Origin: Cochliopodium minus
Taxonomy: Eukaryota > Discosea > Himatismenida > Cochliopodiidae
Direction: 5' to 3'
Length of the DNA stretch: 64,000 nucleotides
Assembly: GCA_024220525.1 (NCBI GenBank)
Contig: JAMYWO010000049.1
Location: 65,534-129,533, forward strand
Shown one piece after another: positions 36,001-47,700 of this stretch. Position 1 is the first letter of the stretch, and each line of letters begins with the position of its first letter. The notes beneath the pieces are model-generated. The model made no database searches, was not told the origin of the DNA, and saw only the letters and a program-made list of their open reading frames with translations. The translations under genes were made by a program, and so were the position numbers.

Positions 36001-39000
36001 TGTTTTTGGGATTTCAAGTATAGCTAAAAAATATTTAAAAAATTGAAAATTTAAATTTTTTAAAAATAAATGAAGATAATAAAATTTTATAAAAATAATA
36101 AAAATTATTAAAAAAAAAAAATTGAAAAAAAAAAAAATTAATAATATTTTTACAACTGTAAAGTGTTGAAGGCTTGATTTCAATCCTATGAAATATGTCA
36201 AGAGCTTTGAAAGCGTTCTTTGCGTACGTAGTTCCCCAAAAATCAACTGCATTCTTATCTTTGGTGTTATTCTTTTCTTTGTACAAATGAAAGAACAGGA
36301 ATTCAAAACTATAAATTAAAAGTTTTCTTCTTTTAACTACTTTTCCTAAAGTAAGAGTTCCCTTCTTTGCAAAGTCGTACATTTGTTTACTTCCTTTGAT
36401 CTCTTGTTCATTTTTTGAAGTAGTTACACTGGGTAAGTGAATCCAAATCTTTTGATTATCTAGCTCCTTGGAAATAAAATTGAAAACCACAGTGACATTG
36501 TTATCTTCCGGAAACTTTGATTCGCAATGTCCAGATACTTTGTCCAATCCTAGTTTCTAATAAAAAATGATGTGAATAATTATATTAATTGAATAAAAAA
36601 ATTAAAAAAAGAAAATTTCTACTTCTTGAATTAGTCTTGCTTGATATGTGTTATCTTCCTCGTCATCACTTTCACCCACTTCTTCATCCTCATCACCTCT
36701 TTCGTTCTTTTCTCTTTTTTCCTCTTCCTCGTCGTCTCTTTCATCCATGTCTTTTTCCCCATATCCCAAGTTGTCAAAATCGATTATGTTTGGATCCAAA
36801 AAGAAGTTATTTGAGAAATCATCATTTGAAAATATTTCTTTATCAAAATTGAAATCTGGCAGACAACTACTATCGTTCTTTTTTTCAGTCGAGTTCTGCA
36901 ATGACATCATGAGGACTCTTTCGTTACTTAATAGAGTATTCAGTGAACTAAAAATATTGAGTTAGAATAAGGAGAAAGAAATTTAATATTTTTTACCTAA
37001 ATTTAATTTCAGGAAAATTGTTTTGAATCACTGAAACAATCTGAGAAACATCAGAGTTTTCATTGTCGGACGAGATTTTCCCATTTTTCAGATCGAGTTT
37101 GAAAGGGTAACAGTTTGAATCTTTAAAGAAGTGGAAATAGTATAGATTCCCTCTTTCCATCTCTTCAAATTTTATTTTTCCTTCAAACTGAAGGTAGAAA
37201 CAAGGGAGATCATCTTGTAGTGGAGTGACCTTCAATTTTTCTTCTAACTTTAAAATGTTTTCCATTAGTCTGATATTTTCATCTTTGAGCTTTAAAACAA
37301 TGCTTTCTTGACACTCCTTTTCTTTTTCTATTCGTAAATCGAAATCGATCTTTGCTTTTTTCTCCTTTTGTTTGTATTTTTCTTCAATTTTTCTAATTAT
37401 CTCTTCCGTGCTCTCTTGAAGTCTGTTCTCGCAGTCAAAAAGAGACTGTAGATTGCGATTAACTGGTGCTAGATTACTGGGAGGTGTTGAATTCATTTGG
37501 TTCTGCTCATGATACTCTGATGGTAAGGGATTAGAGGGATTAGGTATCTGTTTTGTGGATAGAATCGGAGTAGTGATGTTATGCTCTGGAAAGTTTAGAA
37601 GTACCAGATTAGGTATCGGTGGAATAGATTGGATTGGAGAAATGAAGGGGAAATCTTTTGAGTTCGTGGTTTTAGTCTGCTATTTATTTAATAATAAAAA
37701 ATAATAAATGTGGAGAAATATAAAAATAAATAAAATAATAATAAATATGAAATAGAAATAAAACATAAAAATAAATAATATTAGATTATGAGATAAATAA
37801 TAATAAATAAATTAAAAAAGGTTGCCTGCCGGAATTGGAGCATACTTGAACCAAGTGAGTTAACATCAGTAAGGGGAGGGATCTCACTCTAACAATAAAA
37901 TTTTAAAATAAAATAAATTGAAAATAAAGTTAGAATTTAACCAAATGAAAATTAATAATAAAAATAATAATAATAAATAGAAAATAAAAATAAAAAGAAT
38001 AAATAAAATAAAATTGAAATAAAAAAAAGTATTGAAAATAAAACAATATGATGTTGAAGTTAGAAGTAAAGAAAAAATTTTGCTTGGGTGGTTATTCTTG
38101 GAGATGGAGGGAAGGTAACTTCGTCTCTTTGAGATTCAACGACTTCTAATTCGATTGAATATTTTTGCTCATCTTTTCTCTATTAAATAATTTTACAAAA
38201 AGTAGATTAATAAAATATAATTTAATGTATGAAATTTAAAGATTAACGATCAAGGTTGGTATATACCCTGAAAATAAAATAAAAGGGTGTGGAAATAAAG
38301 ATAAAGAAAAATTAATAAAAAAAAAAATTCATTACTTGTAAACAAAACATTCCTCCTTTTTTATAAGGAGATAACAGATCGGTTAATTGATTCTGGAATA
38401 CATCGTGGAACCTCAATGCATTGGTAATACCAAGAGATGAGAAAAATAAGTTGAAATCTTCATAAATTATAGTTGAAATGTTCCTTAAATCCATTTTGGC
38501 AGAGCTATTATGATCAAATTTTAAATTGATCAGCAAAGAAAGAATTGGTGTCCAAAAAAGATAGATAGGATCCTCTTTGGGCTTTTTGTTGCTCTCACTA
38601 ATTGCTTCTGACAGATTTCTTTTGATGTTTTCGTTGGGATTGGAATTAATATCAATGTTGGTTGTTTTATATAGGTGATGATCCCCCGAATCAAAAAGTC
38701 CTATTACATAGCCGAATACGGGTCTGTAACAGTCCTTCTTGACATAGGATCCCACACCTAATACAACATTATAATAGATCACCAATTCTAGTTTCTTATC
38801 TTGATTGATTTCCTATTGAAAATAATAATAAAAATTCTTAAAATTTGACTGGGTTTATTTACCTCATAAAAACTTGGCAAAATAAAATGTTTCAGCTTTT
38901 TTTGATGTGATACAAAAAATGATTTATCACAGAGTCCAATCCCCAAAAAAATTTGATCATGAAATCTTTTGAAAATGTTGTTTGATATCTCTCTTAATTC

Positions 39001-39108
39001 TTTTTTCTCTGATCTTCCATCATCAATCTGATATAATTTGTCAAAACAAATCTTCAAAAAATTATAAAACAACATTATCTTTGGTTTTTTCGACCATGGG
39101 TTCATCAT
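30046..39108 (-). CDS. Inactive USP domain fused to a Ulp1/SENP-type cysteine protease
   Basis: A long multi-exon gene starting MMNPWSKK at 39108. The N-terminal 5-6 kb encodes unrecognised globular segments, a coiled coil (37440-37230), an acidic stretch (36780-36640) and a Cys-rich stretch CFCYLCPATTGC (near 34860). The exon at 32778-31456 has the USP fold: box I reads GFIDLGNSSYLNS, with Ser (32130-32132) where the catalytic Cys is expected. Zinc-binding CIAC and CDTC pairs follow. After an intron, EGQFFAF has Gln (31110-31112) where the catalytic His is expected, then VVILLYSK. A Ulp1/C48 domain follows directly: KWLNSD-IINSLNNLL, PIHLGNHWC (His 30337-30339), YFDSLGG (Asp 30287-30289) and YDCGRF (Cys 30118-30120), so the SUMO-protease triad is intact. 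The final 300 bp contains two one-base shifts and an in-frame TGA. Phase agrees at the joins checked, but the far 5' part could be a separate gene. Confidence 0.68.
31373..31432. repeat. (AAAAAAT)n heptamer repeat in an intron
   Basis: About eight copies of the heptamer lie in the intron between the two USP exons; the unit is the same as at 25.2 kb. Confidence 0.85.
33830..33900. repeat. Short tandem duplication in an intron
   Basis: The string TTTAGTAAAAATAAAAATAA followed by GTAAATT occurs twice in direct succession (about 33833 and 33864). Confidence 0.8.
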
Positions 39109-39390
39109 GTTGAAGGATTATTTTGGAATCCAATAAATTAAAAATCTTTCAAACTATGTCCTATTTTGAAAAGAGAAAGGGTTTGAATTTAAGTTTTTTT
39201 TATATTTTTCTTATTTTTCTCATAATTTAAAAAAAAAAATTTTTATTCACAACACATTTCAACAGCCCATATGCTCACACATCTCAAATGAATGATCCAA
39301 TTGAGATCATTTAAAAAATAAATGGATTTTATGCTAAAATATCCTCAATTTATAAATGTTAGTAAATATATGAAAATATCATACATCTAG

Positions 39391-39774
39391 NNNNNNNNNN
39401 NNNNNNNNNNNNNNNNNNNNNNNNNNNNNNNNNNNNNNNNNNNNNNNNNNNNNNNNNNNNNNNNNNNNNNNNNNNNNNNNNNNNNNNNNNNNNNNNNNNN
39501 NNNNNNNNNNNNNNNNNNNNNNNNNNNNNNNNNNNNNNNNNNNNNNNNNNNNNNNNNNNNNNNNNNNNNNNNNNNNNNNNNNNNNNNNNNNNNNNNNNNN
39601 NNNNNNNNNNNNNNNNNNNNNNNNNNNNNNNNNNNNNNNNNNNNNNNNNNNNNNNNNNNNNNNNNNNNNNNNNNNNNNNNNNNNNNNNNNNNNNNNNNNN
39701 NNNNNNNNNNNNNNNNNNNNNNNNNNNNNNNNNNNNNNNNNNNNNNNNNNNNNNNNNNNNNNNNNNNNNNNNNN
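39391..39774. other. Assembly gap (384 Ns)
   Basis: A run of N replaces the 5' part of the following gene and the upstream region. Confidence 0.99.
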
Positions 39775-39775
39775 A

Positions 39776-40854
39776 GCAACTTTCTCAACAGGGAGAGTTC
39801 TCCTAATGTCAACTTGAATATTGGTAGTAGCAATAAAACTTCCAACTTTTCTGTTCCTTCCACTCCCAGTCCTCTTTCTCAAAAGCATGGTATAATTTTT
39901 TTTTTATTTTATTTTTTTATTTTTTTATTTTTTTTTTAACTTTTTTTTTTTTTTACTCTTTTATTTTTTGAAGATACGAGAAAAATGTCAACACCAAACC
40001 CCAGCCCTATTTACAGTAAATCACCAGTCACATCACCCAGAACAACAACATCTCCAAGACCAACGGACACGCCCACCTCCCCACTACCCACCACACCCAC
40101 CACCACACCAACCACCACACCTACCACAGAAAACCCTTCAATTAGCGGAGGAGTCACCAAGAAAAAAGTAGTGAGGAAAATAGTGAGGATGAGTGTTCAA
40201 GTTCCTTCTACCAAATCTTTTGAGAGGGATCTCTTTTCTAATGAGAGATCTCAAACTGACTTTTTCATTGATTCTTTTTCTTTTGAGAGAGAGCCTGTTT
40301 TGGTAAAAGACACCTCCATCAAAGACAAAGCGAATGAGCCGGAAAAAACGAACCGAGTTGCACAAGAAAGAACTAACAAATTAGAAGAGGTAACTCCGAA
40401 TAGAAATGACATCCCCAATAAAATCGAAAATAAAAAAAAAGAAGAGAAGAAAATAGAGGACAAAGTAAAAGTAGTAGAGGAGATAAAAGTTGACGTTAAA
40501 GTGGAGGAGACAAAGAAAGAAACAGAATCTTCTAAATCTGGGGAGGAGATGGATAGTTTTGCTGAGAGACGCAAAGAAAGAGAGAAGAGAAGATTGTTGC
40601 TTCGTGGTGAAAGCAATCCCTCCATTGAAGAAACTTCCAATGAAAATTCTCATCAGAAAGATATTGTTGTTGATGATCCAATGCCTGTTGAAGAAGATAT
40701 CGTCCCTCTCAAAAATAATCAAAGTGGAAACAACGATGAAAGTCCATCTACTAACAACAAACCAAAAACTAAAACTGTCAAGATGATTGTCAAAAAGAAA
40801 GTTGTTCAGGTTGTAAAGAAAAAAATCAAGAAAAGTGAATTGTTGAGCAATTAA
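39776..40854 (+). CDS. Disordered Pro/Ser/Thr-rich and basic protein, 5' end in gap
   Basis: The last two exons are visible: about 39776-39889 (Ser/Asn-rich, ending PSPLSQKHG) and about 39974-40854. The protein is low complexity: a Thr-Pro tract (PTTTPTTTPTT), then KKKVVRKIVRMSVQ, a Glu/Lys-rich region with a possible coiled coil including SFAERRKEREKRRLLLRGE, and a basic end TVKMIVKKKVVQVVKKKIKK. The short motif KKKVVRKIV / KMIVKKKVVQ occurs near both ends. No enzyme domain is seen. A similar basic KKKLIYKRVKRVKR stretch occurs in the kinase gene at 62.35 kb, so the two may share a cytoskeletal or scaffold role, but this is weak. Confidence 0.7.
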
Positions 40855-40999
40855 AAAACTTTAATTATTTTTTATATTTTATTTCTCTAATTTTATTTCA
40901 AGAAATTAAAATTCAAATAAAAAATTAAAAACAAAGCATGTTCAAAACCACAAGAAATCGAAACAACATTTTCTAATTTATCAATTCTAATCCATCGCT

Positions 41000-41345
41000 C
41001 CTTTTCATTAATTCCCAATACCCATACCAGTAAATTTCTCCATTATCTTTCAATAAAAATCATTTTAAATTTAATAAACTTTTCTAAAGTTTTTTTTTAA
41101 AAAAAAATTTTTTTCAACTTTCGATGTAAAATGAGCGAAAGTTTCCCAATGTTTTTGATATTACTTTTGGATTTTTCATTATTTTGGTTAGTTTTTCGAC
41201 ATTTTTTCTGTCTCCTTTCCCACATTGCCCACAATAATTCAACCCAAATGATTATTCTCCATTTTCTTTATTTACCTGACATGAACAAATTGGTTCAGAA
41301 AATCCGGAGTTTGAATTTGTTAACATCTCTTTTTTTTTTGGAAAT
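41000..41345 (-). pseudogene. Relic of an RCC1-repeat gene
   Basis: Minus-strand fragments read FGLNYCGQCGKGDRKNVEKL (41243-41184) and LLKDNGEIYWYGYWELMKRS (41060-40998), both typical RCC1 blade sequence, but in different frames and separated by stops and T-rich filler. No start or complete blade set is present. I read this as a decayed RCC1 copy, the fourth in the window. Confidence 0.6.
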
Positions 41346-41757
41346 GGAGAAATTAAAAAAATAGATAATTTTCTTTGGTTTATTTGCCTATCCACCATTA
41401 TGTGGTGTTAAAATTATGCTACTTTTAAAATTTCTTTTCAAAGAAGTCCCAAAAAATTCTTAAGATGAAGATGGAGTATGAATTTGTTTGATGAAAAAAT
41501 ATTTACTCTGAAGATCTTTTTCATAACTTAATTTTTTTTTTTCGAAGCAAAAACTGAGAAACTTAATATTAATTAATTCACATCCTCATGTTTCTTTTGG
41601 ATAAAATAAACAAATAAATCTTATGAAAAAAAAAATAAAATAAAAAATAAAATAAAATAAAAGATTAATAAATTTGAAATTTTAAAGACTGAGATCAACA
41701 ATTTAGTTTTATTATTTCTAAAGAAATTAAAGACCATATAGGATAAAAAAAAAAGAA
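41346..41757. other. Intergenic after PI4K
   Basis: AT-rich spacer; perhaps further decayed RCC1 sequence, but nothing I can align. Confidence 0.4.
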
Positions 41758-44700
41758 TCAATATTCTATATCGTTGGTCATGCTCTGGAAAAGATCATAA
41801 ACTTTGGTGGTGAAGTTGGAGATGGCAATGTCGATTTTCTGTTTGATAAACTTGGTTGCCTTTCTCTCGGAACCGTTGGCACAAAACCTTTCTTTGAGAC
41901 TTTCGATGGTGTTGCCTTTGAAACAAGGAAGTTGAGTTGGTAACATCAAATTGACCAAAGTGACTATCGCATCCAAGTGTCTCCTCAATGCCAAAAATCC
42001 TTTTTAAAAAAATAATAGAGTAAACACAAAAATAGAATAAAATAAAAATAAAAAACTAAAAAAATAAAAAATAAATAAAAATAAAAAATAAAAAATAAAA
42101 AAATAAAAAATAAAAATAAAAAAATAAAAATAAAAATAAAAATAAAAAAATAAAAAATAAAATAAAATAAAAATAAAAAATAATAATTATAAAAATAAAT
42201 AAAGAATAAAATTAAAATATGAAAAAAAAATCAAAAATAAAATAATAATTAAAAAAACCTTTTATCATCAAGTCTACAAAAATGAAAGTTTTCAGCGTTA
42301 TTGTTCCCTCCAAAGTTGCATCATTTCTCCAGTGAGCTTGAAAGGAGATCTTTCGAACTTGAAATCTCCACCTGAGGACAAATCGAAGATGAAACCAAAG
42401 TCAATGTGAAATGATGTGACCTATATTAAAAAAATCAATAAATTGAAAAAAAAAAAAATAAAATTAAGAAACAAAAAATTTATAATAAAAATGAAAAAAA
42501 AAAAAATAATATGATAGAAAAATAAAAATAAAATTAAGATAATAAAATAAAAAAATAATAAATTTTACATAAAAAAAAAAAAATTGAGAAAAAGAAATAA
42601 AGAAATAAAAATAAAAAAATAAAAAAATAAAAAAAAATAAAAAAATAAAAAAATAAAAAAAATAAAAAAATAAAAATAAAAAAAAAAAAAAATAAAAAAA
42701 AATAAAAAAAATAAAAAAATAAAAATGATGAAAAGATAATAAAAAAATTTAAATAAAATAAATTATTTTTTTACCATCGTCATCAACCAGAATGTTTCCA
42801 TTATGTCTATCTTTGATGTTGATCAAAAAAGAAACGAGAGAGTAACCTGCAGTGCTCTTTATGAAGTTGTTGATAGCTTTGTTGAACTGAGTTGGATCAG
42901 GATACTTGTTGTTGAAGTAATCGAAGAGGGACCCTTCTATTTGCTTACCCAAAGCGTCTCTACTTCTACAATTTGGAACACACTCAATGATTCCTACAAA
43001 AATAAAAAAAAAAGTAAAAAAAAAAATAATTTATTGATTAAAATAATTAAAATAAAAAAATAAAAATAAAATAAAATAAATCAAAAAAAATAAAATAAAA
43101 ATAAAAAAATAATAAAAAAATCAAAAAAATAATTATTCATTGAAATAAAAATTAAAGATAAATAAAAAATTAAAAAAAATTTTAAAAATAAATTAAAATA
43201 TTATAAAACTTTTTAATAAAAAAATATTAAAATAAAAAATAAAAAATGAAAAATCATAAAAAATAAATAAAATAAAAATAAAAAAATAAAAAAAAATGAA
43301 AAAAAAAATAAACAAAATTGAAATAAAAATTAAAGATAAAAATAAAAAAATAATAAAAATAACATAAAACTTACTAATAAAAAAATATTAAAATAAAAAA
43401 GAAAAAATGAAAAATGATAAAAAATAAATAAAATAAAAATAAAAAAATAATAAAAAAACCAAAAAATAAAAAAATAAAATAAAAAAAATTTTATCACCTT
43501 TTCCTGGTCCTGTTGCAACAACTTTGTAAGGAAACAAAAAGAGAGGGATTCCCTCTTTGTCCAATATCCTCTTGAACAACTCTATGATCTGCAAAGTGAG
43601 AACGTCCTGTCTCACATCGTCTCCCACCTTGAAAATGCAAGCACGCGTGATTGTTTTCTTCTTTTCAGATTTCTTCTTCTTTTTCTTTTCGAGAGGCATG
43701 ATGTTCCTTTCTTTGGAATCACGGACCATGCCTGTCTTGGAAAGAGGGGAAGAATTTTCCACATTCAAATCTTATTTTTTTTTTTGTTTGAAAATATATT
43801 TAAAAAATGTATTAAATTCAAACATTTTTAAATTATTTTTTAAAAAACTTTTTAATTTATTTTTTCATATTATTTTGAATTAAATCAATTATTTTTAATT
43901 TATTTTTTGAGATTATTTTAAATTTATTTTTTGAGATTATTTACAATTTATTTTATTCATTTTCTTTTTTTATTTTTAAATTTGATTAATTATTTTTAAA
44001 ATAATTTATACACAATTATATTATATTTTTTGAATTGAAAATTTATTTATTATTTTTTTAAAAAAAAAGTTAAAATTTACCATCCTTCTCGGTGAGAGTG
44101 ATCAAATCTGAAAACTTGGAAGAAGGTTTTTTAAGGCTCACAATTTCATCGATATAAGGATTGTTCCCTTTAGAAATGGTAGAAGAAGAGCTGATCTGTT
44201 TCTTATGCTCATTTTTAGTGACGGGTTGAGCGAGGGTGGAATGTTTATCAGTGTTTTTCTTTTTCTGGTAAAGTTTGAGAGGAGAGTTCAATGTTTCGAG
44301 GACGGAGGTTTTCTCTTTCAGGTCACTCACTGTGTTGTGGCGGTTTAATAATGGAGTGTTGGATTTTCTAGAAGCAAGCGTCTTCAAGTTGGAAAGATCT
44401 ATCAAAAAATATAAATAAAAAAATAACAACAACAAAAAACAAATTTAAAAAATTACTAAAATTAAAAAATAAATAAAAATTAACTGTTTAAATATTTAAA
44501 AAATGAATTAAATATAAATTAAAATAAAAAATATTCAAGGAATAAATAAAAAATAAAAAATAATCAATAAAAATTTAAAAAATGAATTAAATATAAAAAA
44601 TAAAAAATAAAAAATAAAAAATAATCAATAAAATATTAATTAAAAAAAAAATTAAACTTGAAAGGATAAAAAATGAAAATAAATAAACATAAAAAATAAA

Positions 44701-47700
44701 TAATAATTAAAAAAAAATTAAATTAAACTTTAAAGAATCACCTTTTTTGGATGCAACATGTTGTGTTTTGTAGATTGTAGGTTCTATTACAGGGAGATAC
44801 AACAATTTTTGAGAGTAGACTTTTGAAGAGGGAAGGAAAAGAGTGTTAACCTGAGTGACAACGAAAGGAACGAGAATGGGAGTTTTGGCAGCAGACTGCA
44901 TGGGAGAAGAGCTGTCATAAAGAAGATTTTTGACGTACAAAGTAGGGTTAGTGGGCAAGTAAACATCCTTGGAAACTTCTATTTCTTTCAAGTGTTGTTT
45001 CAAAACGGGTCTTCTGTCATCAAATTGCAAACCAGTCAACTTTCCACTCACGTTGGTGACAGTATCAAAGAAAGAGAACAAAGTCTTGAAATTAGAAAGT
45101 TCGGTGGGGTTGAAAGATTGGATGATCGTTTCTTTCAAACTTGTGGCGATTGGAATGAGCGGGTCAGATGCTTTGGCGTCCTTTTTGTGTCTCTCAGAAA
45201 CGTTTTTGTTGTCTTCTGGATCATCGGAATAAGTTTGCAAGTTCCAAATCAGTTGATGAGAAAACTTTGGATAGGCAAGTGCCTTCTCGATCAAAATTTG
45301 TCTGACCAAACCTGTCTTGTCAAACCTTAGAGTTTGTACAAGCTGAGGGAGATAAAAAGTGATGGTGGAAATCGACATTTTGTTCAGGACATTGATGACA
45401 TATTGGGTGATCTTCTTATTTGGTTGATAAGACTCGTTCAAAAGCTGTAATGCGATGGTGGGCTCGATTTCTATGGACCAATATTGAAGGTAAGAAAGTT
45501 GGGGGCTGTTTTGTTGTGCCATGTCAGGTGTTACGAAGAATATCACGGAAGAAGGAATTTTGAGAAAGAGATGCGGAAACTTCTTCACTTTTTCTGTTGT
45601 GAATTGTTTGAGTTTGATTGGGAATCGTTTGGTGATTTCAATCAACAAACGAGGATCTATTTTCAAAGATTCTTCCGCCAAAGAAAACCACTCTTCATTC
45701 TTCATCTTGAACTTTTTCTCGATCGAATAAAGCTCTTGGTTCTCGATTTTCATCGTCGGCTTGTTTTGAGGATTGTTGACAGCAATGATACAATCTATTT
45801 CATGTCCGATCAACAACTGCAAAAGTTTTGCTGTTTTACTGATTTGATTGAGAGTGGTGTTTCTCTTTACTTCGGGCTTTGGGATTGTCAATTTTCTCGA
45901 AGAAAGAAGACCTTGTTTATTGACCACATTAGAAGAGTTGCTACTCTGATAGTTTGGAATGAAGAAAGGTAGATTTGAATAGTTTAGGCTTTGATCTTTG
46001 TTTATACTGTGTTGATTTTGAAACTGTGTAGGCAAAGGTGTTGTTTCTGGTTTTGCTTTGTTCTCTTTTTCAGGAAAACAAGTTCCGAACAATCCCTCGT
46101 CTACTTCTATTTGCTTGCAAAAGGAGACCAACAAAGAAAGATCAGAAACATCTTGTTTGTTAAAAGATCCAAAATTCCAAGACTTTTCTTCACTGAACCA
46201 AGAGAAAGCAGCAAGATATATTCTCTTTCTTAATGCAAATTCGTTTTCTTTGTAGTTGTTGGATTTGTTTTTGTATCTTAGGAACTTGAAAGAAAATGAA
46301 AGTAGAGCGAATCTTGCAGTAATACTCTCACTTTGTTTGTTTAATCCATTTACATTTGAAAGGGAGTTTTGTATTATGGAATAAATGATCTTTTGTTGTT
46401 GTAAATAACTGCAATTTTCAACAGTCAAGAAGTATTGCTGCAAAAAGTTGATGATGTATCTATGAGGCTCGCTGTTCTTTTGTTTGCAAGCATTGATTGA
46501 CGTAGGATCAACAAATTTGGAGTTTTCTTTCTTTTTGCTTTCTTCATTCTTCGTTTCATCGTCAGAGAAGAGAGGGCTCAATGGTTTCTCAAGTTTTGAA
46601 AACAATCCCCAATTGTTTTGAATGGACCAATCCCAAGACTCCTTAATGTTCAAAAGTAAAGATACGCGGAAGTGTTTGGTAGGAATCTCCGACAACAACC
46701 ATTCCCAAGAAAATATTGCTGCTTTGACGATTTTGTCACAATAAAATCTTGAAAAAGACCAGCAAATGTGATACAAAATTTTGTTTGCTTCTTCACTCCA
46801 TGTATCTTCATTTGTAATCCTTACTAATGAATCATAATACACCACCAAAAAAGAAACTCCGCTGTACATCATCCCTTCGTACTCATCTAATAGCCCAATA
46901 ATCTCCTTTGTTGGTTCGTTACATTTGCTTTCGAGAAGTTTACCAAGAGATTCGAATTGATCGATGAGTTGGATGGATACCTTTCTTAAAACGTTTTCCA
47001 AGTTTCTTGATTCGGTTATCTCTATTGATTCATCCTCATCCAAATCAAAATCAGAAAATGGATTCGATTTTCCAAACATATCAGAGAAAAAATTGGATTC
47101 GGAGATATCTTCAGATTGATCGTCGGAAAAAATAGAAGATAGAAAACAATTGTTCAATCTTTCAAACTGAATCATCCCTTCAATCTTTCCGGTATAATAA
47201 CCTATTTGTAAAAAAAGATGGTTGTTAATAAAAATAACAAAAAAAGCAAGTAAAGTGAATTTACTTTTCAAACATAGCCCGTCAACAAAATTAGAAGCAA
47301 ATGTTTCAGTAATGAATCTTTTAGGCTCTTCATTTGGCTCATCATTCAAATTTGTATCATATCCTAAAATAAAATCAAGAATTAAAATTGACAAAAAAAA
47401 AAAAAAAAGAATTTTTTACCATACAATGCCATTTTGACAGAAAGAGAAAGACCTGGATGAACTTGATCAGATCCAATAAATAGTCTGCTTGCCTCTGAAT
47501 ACTCGGTTTGGAATTGAGAAGAAAGGTCCTGGAGAAGAGAGCCGTTGGATTTATCAATTACAATCGAATTATCTTTGTTCTTTGGAAAAGAAGAAGATTT
47601 CAAAAGAGAGAATGGAATGAAATGATTATGTTGACGTTGGATGTTGAGAAAAGAAAGAGTATACTGATGCAAAAGTGCATTCGTTTGGCTGTGTGCTTTG

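Noticed and set aside
45484-46255. Plus-strand open frames opposite PI4K
   Set aside because: Antisense shadows of a long, recognisable PI4K exon.
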